This document shows, one piece after another, positions 1 to 9,774 of a stretch of 64,000 bases of DNA; the stretch's first letter is position 1, and every line of letters starts with the position of its first letter. The notes under the pieces are model-generated. The model was given only the letters and a program-made list of their open reading frames with translations. It ran no database searches and was not told the DNA's origin. Both the position numbers and the translations under genes were made by a program. The DNA lies in assembly GCF_036067295.1 (NCBI RefSeq), contig NZ_CP107954.1, positions 3,596,001 to 3,660,000 on the forward strand, in the 5' to 3' direction. The DNA comes from Kribbella sp. NBC_00382. GTDB lineage: Bacteria; Actinomycetota; Actinomycetes; Propionibacteriales; Kribbellaceae.

Positions 1-1
1 C

Positions 2-994
2 CTCGGCGCCCTGCACGACGACGTACCGACCGACGACACTCGGCTCGAGGCCTCCCGCGCCACGTTTCTGGCGACCATCGATCGTCCCGTACGCCGTAAG
101 CGCCGACGCTGGACATATGCGCTGACAGCGGCCGCCGCCGTCACCACCCTTGTAGTCGGCGGCTTCCTGGTCACCACCAACTCACCCGGCGGCACCGCCG
201 AGGCGAAGGCTGCCCTCAACTCCGCCGCCGACCACGTGGTTGCCAAGGACCCGGTGATCCCACCCGGCAAGTACCGCTACCGGGTCAGCCACGGCTGGGT
301 GATGGGCATGACCGAGACCACCCCGAACCACGCTGTGACCTATCTCGAAGAGCAACTCACCGAGACCTGGATCCCGGCCGACCGCACCCAGGAATGGATG
401 CAGCGCAGCACCTCCACCGGCAAGCGGAAGCTGGCCCAGGGCACCCAGCAAGAGCTGGACGCGGTGAACAAAATGATGAACGACAACACGCCGCCGGAGG
501 TCCTCCGTGCCAAATGCGGTGACTTCTACCTCGACGCAGGACAGCAGCCCTGCACGCGAGCGGGCGGCTGGCAGGACCCAACGCCGGAATGGGCGGCGGG
601 CCTACCGACCGACCCGAAGGCTCTGTACAAGCGGCTCAAGAAGGATGCGCCGCGCAACAGTCGGGGCGAGACCGAGTTGCTCGTCTACGCCGCCGACGCG
701 CTCCGGACAGGCCAGGTCCCGGCCGACGTACGGTCCGCGTTGTACCGGGCCCTGGGCAACCTCGATCACCTCGAGGTGTCGGACCGCGCCGCCAACCTGG
801 ACGGCAAGGTCGGCATCGCGTACGGCAGCGACGACGGCAAGGAACGCCAGGAGATCATCATCGATCCGCGGACCGGCGACTACATCGGTGAGCGCCAGGT
901 CGTCACCAGCGGCAAGCAGCGTGGTCAGGTGGTCGGTTTCAGCTCGGTCGCCATGAGCATTGTCGATCGGATCGGAACCCGTCCCACCCGCTGA
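2..994 (+). CDS. CU044_5270-family membrane-anchored protein, 5' end outside window
   Basis: The frame is open from the window edge, so the first residues are missing; an ATG at 236 is internal and should not be taken as the start. The visible part has a short charged segment, a basic stretch (RRKRRRW), one membrane segment of about 20 residues ending near residue 60, then a roughly 270-residue extracytoplasmic domain. This layout matches the actinobacterial CU044_5270 family, usually encoded just downstream of an ECF sigma factor that would lie left of the window. The function of the family is unknown; an anti-sigma-like or sensor role is inference from that usual context. Confidence 0.7.
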   Translation, partial: LGALHDDVPTDDTRLEASRATFLATIDRPVRRKRRRWTYALTAAAAVTTLVVGGFLVTTNSPGGTAEAKAALNSAADHVVAKDPVIPPGKYRYRVSHGWVMGMTETTPNHAVTYLEEQLTETWIPADRTQEWMQRSTSTGKRKLAQGTQQELDAVNKMMNDNTPPEVLRAKCGDFYLDAGQQPCTRAGGWQDPTPEWAAGLPTDPKALYKRLKKDAPRNSRGETELLVYAADALRTGQVPADVRSALYRALGNLDHLEVSDRAANLDGKVGIAYGSDDGKERQEIIIDPRTGDYIGERQVVTSGKQRGQVVGFSSVAMSIVDRIGTRPTR

Positions 995-1061
995 GCAACA
1001 AACCCGGCGAGGTGGACGTCATCCTCTGCAAGGATGTGGGTTTCCGAGGGAGAGGGGCGGC

Positions 1062-1994
1062 ATGCCTGAGCTGGCTGTTCGCACACAGGCGCTGCGGAAG
1101 ACGTACCGGACCCGGCGGGGCAAGCGGGTCGTCGCGGTGCAGGGGCTCGATCTGGAGGTCCCTATCGGCGGCGTGCACGGCTTCCTCGGGCCGAACGGCT
1201 CGGGCAAGACGACCTCGATCCGGATGCTGCTCGGGCTGGTCCGGGCCGACGCCGGCACGATGACCGTGTTCGATCAGGTGGTACCGGACCGGCTGCCCGA
1301 CGTCGTCGGGCGGATCGGCGCGATCGTCGAGTCGCCGAAGTTCTTTCCCGCGTTCACCGGGCGGAAGAACCTCGAACTGCTCGCCGACGCGATCGGTGCG
1401 CCGCGCAAGCGGGTCGGCGAGGTGCTCGAGGAGACCTCGCTGAACGAACGCGGCAAGGACCGGTTCAAGACCTACTCGCTCGGTATGAAGCAGCGGCTCG
1501 CGATCGCCGCCACGCTCCTCAAAGAGCCTGACCTGCTGATCTTCGACGAGCCGACCAACGGCCTCGACCCGGCCGGTATCCGGGAGATCCGCGAGACGAT
1601 GCGCGGGCTGGGGGCGCAGGGCCGGACGGTCCTGGTCAGCAGCCACATCCTGGCCGAGGTCGAGCAGGTCGCGGACACCGTCTCGATCATCGGCCACGGC
1701 CGGTTGCTTGCCTCCGGCACCGTCGCCGAGGTGATCGGCGGCAGCGGCAAGTCCACCGTGAAGATCCGGGTGGACCAGCTGGACCGGGCCGCCTCGATCC
1801 TGACCACCTCCGGCCTGACGGTACGGGCCGAAGGCAACTATCTCTTCGTCGACGGCGCCGAGCACTCGGCCGAGGTGACGAGGCGCCTGGCCCAGCAGGA
1901 GTTGTACGTGTCCGAGCTGATCCCGGTCCGCGCGGACCTGGAGTCCGTCTTCCTCGAGCTGACCGCCGACGAGGGTCTGGGAGGCGACCAGTGA
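1062..1994 (+). CDS. ABC transporter ATP-binding protein
   Basis: Nucleotide-binding subunit of 310 residues. It shows Walker A GPNGSGKT (about residues 43-50), the signature SLGMKQR, Walker B LLIFDEP and a switch histidine in VSSH. The ATG at 1062 is preferred over an in-frame ATG at 960 because it follows a purine-rich GAGAGGGG and begins right where homology should. The stop overlaps the GTG start of the next gene by four bases, so the permease is translationally coupled. Together they form a two-gene ABC-2 type exporter of the BcrA/NatA kind. The substrate cannot be told from sequence; drug, lipid or peptide export are all possible. Confidence 0.9.
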   Translation: MPELAVRTQALRKTYRTRRGKRVVAVQGLDLEVPIGGVHGFLGPNGSGKTTSIRMLLGLVRADAGTMTVFDQVVPDRLPDVVGRIGAIVESPKFFPAFTGRKNLELLADAIGAPRKRVGEVLEETSLNERGKDRFKTYSLGMKQRLAIAATLLKEPDLLIFDEPTNGLDPAGIREIRETMRGLGAQGRTVLVSSHILAEVEQVADTVSIIGHGRLLASGTVAEVIGGSGKSTVKIRVDQLDRAASILTTSGLTVRAEGNYLFVDGAEHSAEVTRRLAQQELYVSELIPVRADLESVFLELTADEGLGGDQ

Positions 1995-2977
1995 TCCGCC
2001 TGACCGGAGTCGAACTCCGCCGGCTGGCGTCGCGCCGGCTCGCGATCATCGGCGTCGCCGCCGTACTGATCATCACCGCGTTCCTGTTGTTCGCCACCTG
2101 GCGTGATTCCCGGCCGTTGTCGGCGGCCGAGCAACAGCAGAACCAGGTCTACTTCGAGCAGGCGCAGAAGGACTGGGAGCTGCACGGCGAGCAGTACCAG
2201 AAGGACTGCGAAGCCTCGTACGCCTCGACGCCCGACCCGAAGCCCGCCTTGAAGGACTTCTGCCCGGGACCGCCGACGCTCGAGCAGTTCGGCAAGCCGA
2301 AGAACGTCTTCTCCGAGCTGATGCCAAAGCTGCTGCAGGGGCTGTCGTACCTGCTGGTGGCGATGGCCTTCCTGATCGGCGCCAGCTTCCTCGGCGCCGA
2401 GTTCAGCAGCGGGGCGATCAGCAACTGGCTGACCTTCGAACCCCGCCGGATGCGCGTCTACGGCAGCAAGCTCGCCGGCGCCGCGATCGGCCTGGCTCCG
2501 GTGGCGGTCGTGATCACCGCCATCATGGTGTTCGGCACGTACCTGATCATCGACCGGCTCGGCATCACCGCCGGTACGACGGGCAAGGTCTGGGGCAACC
2601 TGGCCGAGACGTCCGGCCGGATCGTGCTGGTGACGGCGGTGGGTGCCGCGCTCGGTGGCGCTGTCGGTCTGCTGCTGCGGCACACCGCGGCCGCGATCGG
2701 TGTCGTGATGGCGTACCTGGTACTGGTCGAAGGCGTGTTCGGCGGCTTCCTGACCCAGGTGCAACCGTGGCTGATCCGGCTCAACTTCGACGCCTTCGTG
2801 CTGCACGGCACGTCGTACTACGTGGAGAAGTGCAGCAGCGGCTCGGACGGCAGCTACAACTGCCAGTCGATCGAGAAACACCTGTCCTTCGAGCACGGCG
2901 CCTGGTACCTGAGCATCGCCACTGTCGTGCTGATCGCGCTCGGCGCGCTGGTCTTCCGCCGCCGCGACGTCAACTAG
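1991..2977 (+). CDS. ABC-2 type transporter permease
   Basis: Membrane subunit of 328 residues paired with the ATPase immediately upstream (GTGA overlap). It has an N-terminal membrane segment, a large polar extracytoplasmic loop (about residues 35-110) containing several cysteines, then five further hydrophobic segments and a C-terminal RRRD tail. This is the topology of ABC-2 permeases with an extended first loop. The stop codon shares the tetranucleotide CTAG with the stop of the convergent gene on the other strand, leaving no room for a terminator between them. Confidence 0.85.
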   Translation: MIRLTGVELRRLASRRLAIIGVAAVLIITAFLLFATWRDSRPLSAAEQQQNQVYFEQAQKDWELHGEQYQKDCEASYASTPDPKPALKDFCPGPPTLEQFGKPKNVFSELMPKLLQGLSYLLVAMAFLIGASFLGAEFSSGAISNWLTFEPRRMRVYGSKLAGAAIGLAPVAVVITAIMVFGTYLIIDRLGITAGTTGKVWGNLAETSGRIVLVTAVGAALGGAVGLLLRHTAAAIGVVMAYLVLVEGVFGGFLTQVQPWLIRLNFDAFVLHGTSYYVEKCSSGSDGSYNCQSIEKHLSFEHGAWYLSIATVVLIALGALVFRRRDVN

Positions 2978-5415
2978 GCAGCGTTCTTCCGCCGCCGTCG
3001 GAGCAGGGACAGCAGCGCAAGACCACCGGTGATGAGGATGGACCCACCGGCGGCCGCCAGGCCGAGATCCAGGCCTGGCGGCCGGAAGCCGCAGTGGATC
3101 TTCTGGCTGGGCCCGGGCAGTTGCACGGCGATGAGCCCGCCGAACTCGCCCGCGTCCGATGCCTTGCCGCCGTCGACCGAGCAACGCCAGCCCTCGGTCC
3201 GCGGCACCGCGACCACCGCAAGCCCTGTACTACCAGGCTTCAGCGTCGCGTCGATCGAATGCCCGCCCGCCTTGACCTCAGTGGCGCCGGCCGCGCGATT
3301 AGCGGCGACAGCCTTGGCCAGCTTGGCTTCGTCAAGGCAACCGATCGCCCCCGTCACCGGCAGCGGATACGGCGATACGAGGATCTTGAGCTCGATAACG
3401 GCCAGCCCGTTCGCCGGCGTCTTGCCCACGTCCAGCACCGCGCTGCTCGTGTTGCTGCCCGGCCGCTTGGTGGCGATCAGGTTCCGCCACTCGCTGTCCG
3501 CGCCGATCCGCGCCTGCCCACCAGTGCGCGGCAGGCTCAGATACACAGTCGACCCAACCGGGCACGAGGCCGTCAACGTAACCAGGCCGGGCCCGACCCG
3601 ACGCCCCCGGTACTTCGGTACGTCATACACCTGCGCGCCCAGAAGCCGTTCCTGGTAAGCGAAAACGCTGTCCGGCTCGGGCGCTCCGTCGGCCGGCTTG
3701 GGCCGGACCGTGACGAGTGGCGGCACGTCAGCGCGCTTGATCGTCCCGTCCTTCAGCCGGGCGCCGATGGAGAAGATCGCATCGGTCACCGGATTGTCGA
3801 GCTCCACCGACGCACGCCCGTACCCCTGCCAGCCGAAGCCGAGATTGGTCAGCGTGTGGCTCAGACTCGCGGGCAGCAGGCTGCTGTAGTACCCGGGTCC
3901 CTGGCCGCCGAGCAGCAGCGGATCGTTCGGCGTCAGGAACGTACCGGGATCGGTCCGGTACTGCGGCCAGCCGTTCGCCGCCTTGACCTTGCCGGCCAGG
4001 TCGGTCTGCTCAGCACCCCACGCCACCGCGGAGGCCTGGAGCACCTTGTTGCGCTCCTGGTCGACCACGATGGCTGTCCACGCCAGCTCAACGCCGATCG
4101 CGCCGATGACCAGCACAGCGGCGATCGGCGCGACCAGCCGCGCCTGCCCGAAGTACCGGATAGCCAGCAGCACAGCGATCAGCAGGCCGCCCGAGCAGCT
4201 CAGCACGATGATGCTGCCGTTGGTCAGCAAGGGGCTGTGCTGGGTGCAGATCGCCAGGGTGACGACGAGGGCCGTGCCGCCGAGCAATGCGATCCAGCTC
4301 GGTGTGCGGTCGGCGACCGAGAACCAGGCAGCGATGACGAGGATCGCGCAGAGGACGAAGCCCTCTCGGTACTGGCTTCCGTTCGGGGTGTCGAAGCCGT
4401 GCCAGACGTCGTGCGTCGGCGTCCACAGGAACGAGGCGCCGACAAGTACGGCCAGTACGGTCCAGGTGATCCGGGTGACGGCTCGGACCGACCCGTTGAA
4501 CGGTAGCGTCGCAGCCAGCAGTAGGGCCGCCGTACCGACGTACAGGCCGGCGCTGCGGGAGACGCCTTCGCTCAGTGGCAGGAGTCGCGAGAAGAAGCTC
4601 TCCAGCGAGACGGGGACGAAGTGGCCGGATGGCGAGGGCGCGGCGAGAGCGTTGGTCTTGAAGACCGGGATCAGGACCGGCGTCGAGAGGGCCAGGCCGA
4701 GAATCATCGTGAGGGCGTGCCGCAGCAGGCCGCGCAGGCGTTCGGCCCAGCTGAGCTCGCTGGTCAGCACACGGGCGATCAGGATCAGGCTGGCCGCGAT
4801 CGTCGCCATGTAAGCGGTGTAGAAGTTGGACACCCAGAACAAGCCGACCACGAGGACGCTCAGGATCCGGTGCTTGCCCTTCAGCGACCACTCGCCGACC
4901 AGACACAGCATCGGCAGCGCGATCAGCCCGTCGAGCCACATCGGCACGTAGGCGGCATCGTCGATCGCCCACCCACACAGCCCGTACGACGCGCCGAGCA
5001 CCGCAGCAAGCCACCACGGACCGGGTCGCATCCGCCGCAGCAGAGCGGCCATTGCAGCGGCCGCCAATGCAAGTTTGAGCGTGGTGATGACGAAGACCGC
5101 GAGATCGATGTCATCGCGGGGGAACAGCACCACCAGGAACGACAGCGGACTGCCGAGAACGACCCCGAAGTCGGCGAGGAACCCGACCCCGAACGCGCTC
5201 TGCCAGTTGAACAGCAGGTCGCCCTGGGCGTTGCCCGTAAGGACATCCCACAGGTGCGCGTAGAACGGAATGTACTGCACGCCGAGGTCATTGGTACTGC
5301 GTGAAGCGTCCCCGAACGGGAAGGTGCCACGGAACATCCCCGCGACCATGAAGCCGGCAGCCGCGACCGCTCCCGCGACCCACGCCTCCGGCGCCGGGAT
5401 TCTTGCCTTCGGCAT
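2974..5415 (-). CDS. YfhO-family polytopic membrane protein
   Basis: Protein of 813 residues beginning MPKARIPAPEAW. The reading frame continues upstream to 6453, but that part is antisense to the glycosyltransferase gene; the ATG at 5415 begins the first hydrophobic segment and sits in the short divergent promoter gap. It has about a dozen membrane segments in the N-terminal 500 residues, a periplasmic-type domain, then a final membrane segment followed by RRRRK. YfhO proteins are thought to act with GT2 polyprenyl-phosphate glycosyltransferases in decorating cell-wall polymers. The divergent GT2 gene 66 bp away supports such a pairing here, by inference. Confidence 0.8.
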   Translation of the reverse strand: MPKARIPAPEAWVAGAVAAAGFMVAGMFRGTFPFGDASRSTNDLGVQYIPFYAHLWDVLTGNAQGDLLFNWQSAFGVGFLADFGVVLGSPLSFLVVLFPRDDIDLAVFVITTLKLALAAAAMAALLRRMRPGPWWLAAVLGASYGLCGWAIDDAAYVPMWLDGLIALPMLCLVGEWSLKGKHRILSVLVVGLFWVSNFYTAYMATIAASLILIARVLTSELSWAERLRGLLRHALTMILGLALSTPVLIPVFKTNALAAPSPSGHFVPVSLESFFSRLLPLSEGVSRSAGLYVGTAALLLAATLPFNGSVRAVTRITWTVLAVLVGASFLWTPTHDVWHGFDTPNGSQYREGFVLCAILVIAAWFSVADRTPSWIALLGGTALVVTLAICTQHSPLLTNGSIIVLSCSGGLLIAVLLAIRYFGQARLVAPIAAVLVIGAIGVELAWTAIVVDQERNKVLQASAVAWGAEQTDLAGKVKAANGWPQYRTDPGTFLTPNDPLLLGGQGPGYYSSLLPASLSHTLTNLGFGWQGYGRASVELDNPVTDAIFSIGARLKDGTIKRADVPPLVTVRPKPADGAPEPDSVFAYQERLLGAQVYDVPKYRGRRVGPGLVTLTASCPVGSTVYLSLPRTGGQARIGADSEWRNLIATKRPGSNTSSAVLDVGKTPANGLAVIELKILVSPYPLPVTGAIGCLDEAKLAKAVAANRAAGATEVKAGGHSIDATLKPGSTGLAVVAVPRTEGWRCSVDGGKASDAGEFGGLIAVQLPGPSQKIHCGFRPPGLDLGLAAAGGSILITGGLALLSLLRRRRKNAA

Positions 5416-5481
5416 CGCGCTCCCCTCTACCGCGCGCCAGGCTACACTCCTGGCCAGGTCGAGGATCTCTCCTGGAGTGCA

Positions 5482-6489
5482 ATGCGGTTGACGCTGGTGG
5501 TTCCCTGTTTCAACGAGGCCGACGTGATCGCCCGGTTCCACGAGGCCGTCAGCCGGGAGCTGACGGGGACCCACGAACCGTACGAGATCATCTACGTCGA
5601 CGACGGCAGCAAGGACGGCACGCTCGACGCGGTGATCGAGATCGCGACGGCCGACCCGGCTGTGCGGTACCTGTCCTTCAGCCGGAACTTCGGCAAGGAG
5701 GCCGCGATGCTGGCCGGGCTGCGGCACGCCGGCGGCGACGCGGTGATCCTGATGGACGCGGATCTGCAGCACCCGCCGGAGCTGATCGGGCGGATGCTCG
5801 AGCTGCACACCAAGGGTTTCGACCAGGTGATCGCGCGGCGTACCAGGGCCGGCGATCCGGCGACCAGGACGCTGCTCGCCCGATCGTATTACTGGCTGAT
5901 CAATCGCTGGGCGGACGTCGAACTGATGGACGGTGTCGGCGACTTCCGGCTGATCTCGCGGCGCGCGGTCGACGGGCTGCTGAAGCTGGAGGAGAACAAC
6001 CGGTTCTCCAAGGGGCTGTTCGCCTGGATCGGGTTCGACTCGATCATCTTCGAGTACGAGAACGTCCAGCGCGAGGGCGGCGGGCGGAGCCGGTGGTCGT
6101 TCCGCAAGCTGTTCGAGTACGGGCTGGACGGGCTGCTGTCGTTCAACAACAAGCCGCTGCGGGCGGCGATCTACGTCGGCATGCTGCTCACCACGGTCGC
6201 GGTCCTCTATGCGATCTGGGTGATCGTGGTGGCGGCGACGCAGGGCGTGGAGATGCCGGGGTACGTCACGCTGATCGCGGCGATCACCGGGCTGGGCGGG
6301 TTGCAGATGGTGATGCTCGGGGTGATCGGCGAGTACATCGGGCGGATCTACTACGAGTCCAAGCAGCGGCCGCATTACCTGGTCAAGGAGAGCAACCTGA
6401 CCCCGCCCGGCGTCGTACTGGGTGGGGCGAGCACTTCGACGTACAGGCTGCACAGCCGTACCGACGAAGTACGGCTTGATCGAGAGTGA
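5482..6489 (+). CDS. GT2 glycosyltransferase, polyprenyl-phosphate sugar synthase type
   Basis: Protein of 335 residues with an N-terminal GT-A domain: VVPCFNE at the start, DDGSKDGT for nucleotide-sugar binding near residue 40, and DADLQHPPE (metal-binding DXD type). Two C-terminal membrane segments follow (about 230-255 and 265-290), ending in YIGRIYYESKQRPHY, a hallmark of the DPM1/GtrB/ArnC group. It should transfer a sugar from a nucleotide donor to undecaprenyl phosphate on the cytoplasmic face. The divergent YfhO-like protein is a plausible downstream transferase. A strong hairpin follows the stop directly. The sugar is unknown. Confidence 0.88.
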   Translation: MRLTLVVPCFNEADVIARFHEAVSRELTGTHEPYEIIYVDDGSKDGTLDAVIEIATADPAVRYLSFSRNFGKEAAMLAGLRHAGGDAVILMDADLQHPPELIGRMLELHTKGFDQVIARRTRAGDPATRTLLARSYYWLINRWADVELMDGVGDFRLISRRAVDGLLKLEENNRFSKGLFAWIGFDSIIFEYENVQREGGGRSRWSFRKLFEYGLDGLLSFNNKPLRAAIYVGMLLTTVAVLYAIWVIVVAATQGVEMPGYVTLIAAITGLGGLQMVMLGVIGEYIGRIYYESKQRPHYLVKESNLTPPGVVLGGASTSTYRLHSRTDEVRLDRE

Positions 6490-6490
6490 A

Positions 6491-6523
6491 AAACGGCCCC
6501 GGGGTTGAACCCCGGGGCCGTTC
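6491..6523. terminator. Bidirectional intrinsic terminator
   Basis: A perfect inverted repeat with 13-bp arms (AACGGCCCCGGGG and its complement) and a five-base centre lies between the convergent glycosyltransferase and sugar-ABC ATPase genes. A run of A on the left and TTCT on the right make it usable in both directions. Confidence 0.9.
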
Positions 6524-6537
6524 TACTGTTGCTGCTG

Positions 6538-7617
<1,080 letters not shown>

Positions 7618-7782
7618 GACTGTGTACCTTCCTTCACCGGCAGGAACGTGCCGGACGATCCGAGTAAAGGCCCCCAGGCGGGGGTGCGCCCATCCTCACC
7701 TGCGGGCCAGCTCCTGACAAGGTGCAGGGTGTGTGACGTGTCCGGTTTGTTCACTTGGTGGACACTTCCGCGCAGACCCGGT

Positions 7783-7812
7783 CTGCAATTTCTTGCAGCT
7801 TCTTGCTGCAAG
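7783..7812. promoter_or_regulatory. Overlapping LacI-type operator palindromes
   Basis: Two overlapping inverted repeats lie just upstream of the LacI gene: CTGCAA/TTGCAG (7783-7798, 4-bp gap) and CTTGCAGC/GCTGCAAG (7792-7799 and 7805-7812, 5-bp gap). The CTTGCA/TGCAAG half-site is the kind bound by actinobacterial MalR/Reg1 maltose regulators (recalled from the family). It most likely mediates autoregulation and perhaps control of the divergent ATPase gene. Confidence 0.7.
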
Positions 7813-7840
7813 ATGATTGACCGGTGGGTAAGGTGCCGCC

Positions 7841-8863
7841 GTGAGCAGTAGAGCGAGGCTGGCGGACATCGCGGTCAAGGCCGGCGTCAGCGAGGCGACG
7901 GTGTCCCGGGTCCTGAACGGCAAACCGGGCGTCGCGGACGAGACCAGACAGGCGGTACTGACCGCCCTCGACGTCCTCGGCTTCGAACGCCCGACCCGGC
8001 TGCGCCGCCGCTCGGCCGGCCTGATCGGGCTGGTGATGCCGGAACTGATCAACCCGATCTTCCCTGCCTTCGCCCAGGTGATCGAGTCGGCGCTGTCCCA
8101 ACGCGGCTTCACCCCGGTGCTGTGCACGCAGTCCCCGTCGGGCGCGACCGAGGAGGAGTACGTCGAGATGCTGCTCGAACGCGGCGTCTCCGGCATCATC
8201 TTCGTCTCCGGCCTGCACGCGGACACCGGCGCCGACCACGCCCGCTACCAGTCCCTGGTCGACCGCAATCTCCCCGTCGTCTTCGTCAACGGCTGGCTCC
8301 CCGGCGTGGAGGCTCCATTCGTGTCCTCGGACGAGTACGCCGCGATGGAGCTGGCCGTCTCCCATTTGGTTGCCCTAGGCCACCGCCGCATCGGCTTCGC
8401 CTCCGGCCCTGAACGCTTCATCGTCGTCCAACGCAAGCTGGCCGGCTACCGCACCGCCATGAAAGCCCAACTGGGCCTGACCGATGCTGATCTGGGTGAC
8501 CTCGTCCAACTCAGCATGTTCGGCGTAGAAGGCGGCCAAGCCGCAGCCCAACGCCTCCTGGACGCAGGCGTCAGCGCGATCGTCTGCGGCTCCGACATGA
8601 TGGCCCTAGGCGCAATCCGAGCCACCCGCCAACGCGGCCTCGCAGTCCCCACCGACATCTCAGTAGTCGGCTACGACGACGCCCCCATGATGGAGTTCAC
8701 CGACCCCCCGATGACCACGGTCCGCCAACCCGTCCAAGCGATGGGCCTGGCCGCAGTACAAGCCCTCCTGGAAGAAGTCCGCGGCCACACCACCCCCCAC
8801 ACCGAGTTCCTCTTCCGCCCAGAACTAGTAGTCCGCAACACCACCGGCCCCCACCACCAGTAG
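7841..8863 (+). CDS. LacI-family transcriptional regulator
   Basis: Protein of 340 residues. The N-terminal HTH reads LADIAVKAGVSEATVSRVLNG and is followed by the hinge helix; residues 60-335 form the periplasmic-binding-protein-like effector domain (GLIGLVMPELINPIFP start, VVGYDD near the end). The GTG at 7841 begins right before the HTH; two in-frame TAG codons end it. It is divergent from the MsiK-type ATPase and preceded by TGCAAG palindromes, suggesting a sugar-responsive, MalR-like repressor. Codon use changes along the gene: the last 150 codons contain many CTA and GTA codons and ACTAGT, unlike the GC-ending first half. A fragment of a related C-terminus lies 0.8 kb downstream. Confidence 0.88.
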   Translation: MSSRARLADIAVKAGVSEATVSRVLNGKPGVADETRQAVLTALDVLGFERPTRLRRRSAGLIGLVMPELINPIFPAFAQVIESALSQRGFTPVLCTQSPSGATEEEYVEMLLERGVSGIIFVSGLHADTGADHARYQSLVDRNLPVVFVNGWLPGVEAPFVSSDEYAAMELAVSHLVALGHRRIGFASGPERFIVVQRKLAGYRTAMKAQLGLTDADLGDLVQLSMFGVEGGQAAAQRLLDAGVSAIVCGSDMMALGAIRATRQRGLAVPTDISVVGYDDAPMMEFTDPPMTTVRQPVQAMGLAAVQALLEEVRGHTTPHTEFLFRPELVVRNTTGPHHQ

Positions 8864-8866
8864 TAG

Positions 8867-9197
8867 GCGAAGCGCAAGAGCAACAACAAGTACAACAGCA
8901 AGAGCAAGAGCAAGAGCAAGAGAAAGAGCAAGAGCAAAGAGCAAGAGCAAAGAGCAAGAGCAAAGAGCAAGAGCAAAGAGCAAGAGCAAGAGCAAGAGCA
9001 AAGAGCAAGAGCAAAGAGCAAGAGCAAAGAGCAAGAGCAAGAGCAAGAGCAAAGAGCAAAGAGCAAAGAGCAAAGAGCAAAGAGCAAAGAGCAAAGAGCA
9101 AAGAGCAAAGAGCAAAGAGCAAAGAACAAGAGCAAAGAACAAGAGCAAAGAACAAGAGCAAAGAACAAGAGCAAAGAACAAGAGCAAAGAACAAGGA
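8867..9197 (+). repeat. T-free CAAGAG/CAAAGAG tandem repeat array
   Basis: Starting just after the LacI stop, the plus strand is built from the hexamer CAAGAG and the heptamer CAAAGAG. They combine into higher-order patterns: a 13-mer (6+7) repeated several times, then about ten consecutive heptamers, then a 13-mer CAAGAGCAAAGAA repeated about five times before ACAAGG. From 8892 to 9197 (306 bases) there is not a single T on this strand. Composition is far below the surrounding GC content. All three minus-strand frames stay open and give low-complexity Leu/Cys/Ala/Ser/Phe peptides, which is a consequence of the repeat rather than evidence of a gene. Confidence 0.95.
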
Positions 9198-9440
9198 TAA
9201 TAGTGCGCCGCCCGACCTGTGGTCGGCTGAGTGCCGCGCCGCCGCTCAGCGGTCAAAACAGGAACGTAGAAGGCGCTGCCGCGCAGGGACCCACGGGTGA
9301 GCCCGCGAGCGTGCGAACGAGAACCAGGGCACGGACAAGCGCGGGACATAAGAACAAGACGAGATCAAAAGAACAAGAACAAGAAGAAATGGTGCGCCGG
9401 CTCCGTGGGTGGCCGAGGCGGTGCCGCGCTTGCAGTCAGC
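9160..9440 (+). repeat. Two diverged copies of an A-rich/GC-rich unit
   Basis: The end of the tandem array passes into a GC-rich stretch containing GTGCGCCG, then GTGG, then GCCGCGC and CAGCGGT (about 9203-9252). The same order recurs at about 9391-9443, again preceded by an AAGAACAAG-type A-rich tract (9350-9387). This looks like a duplicated unit of roughly 190 bp that has diverged. No protein or RNA family is recognised in it. The rest, to 9650, shows no convincing coding signal. Confidence 0.5.
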
Positions 9441-9654
9441 GGTGGATAGCAAGTGCGCCCCGTGTTGAGACTCTTCAGTTGAGCTTGCCGTCGGCAGCGT
9501 TGGGGGCCAGAGGCAGGAGAGACCTCATCGCATCGAGCGATCTATGGCGTTGAGCCGCGAGGATGCGAATAAGCGTGTGGTGCCGCGACTCGTCGAGCTG
9601 GTCTGGCGCTTCAGGACAGTCGGGTGGCCGCCGGGTGCGGGTTATCCCGTTGGT

Positions 9655-9750
9655 TCGCCACCCGTGCGGTGTGTGGCGGAAGAGGTTCGAGGCCACGCAA
9701 CCGGCCACCCCAAGTTCCTCTTCCGCCTAGCACTCGTGATCCGCGGCTCA
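9655..9750 (+). pseudogene. C-terminal fragment of a second LacI-like regulator
   Basis: In the frame of position 9679 the translation reads EEVRGHATGHPKFLFRLA then LVIRGS, which aligns almost residue for residue with the C-terminus of the LacI gene at 7841 (EEVRGHTTPHTEFLFRPE then LVVRNT). The DNA also aligns, including the shared core TTCCTCTTCCGCC. Nothing upstream resembles the rest of a LacI protein, and the frame runs on past the expected end. It is therefore a remnant left by duplication or deletion. Confidence 0.7.
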
Positions 9751-9774
9751 ATGGCCGTTGAAGTAGACAGGCTC

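Noticed and set aside
5416..6453. N-terminal extension of the YfhO-like ORF
   Set aside because: This part is antisense to a well-supported GT2 glycosyltransferase and has an Arg/Asp/His-rich composition typical of GC-rich shadow frames.
8867..9197. CRISPR array
   Set aside because: Units are 6, 7 or 13 bases and contiguous, with no unique spacers and no cas genes.
8671..9349. Long minus-strand ORFs encoding repeated LCSLLFA-like hydrophobic peptides
   Set aside because: All three frames are open because the tandem repeat lacks stop codons; there is no ribosome-binding site and the peptides are low complexity.
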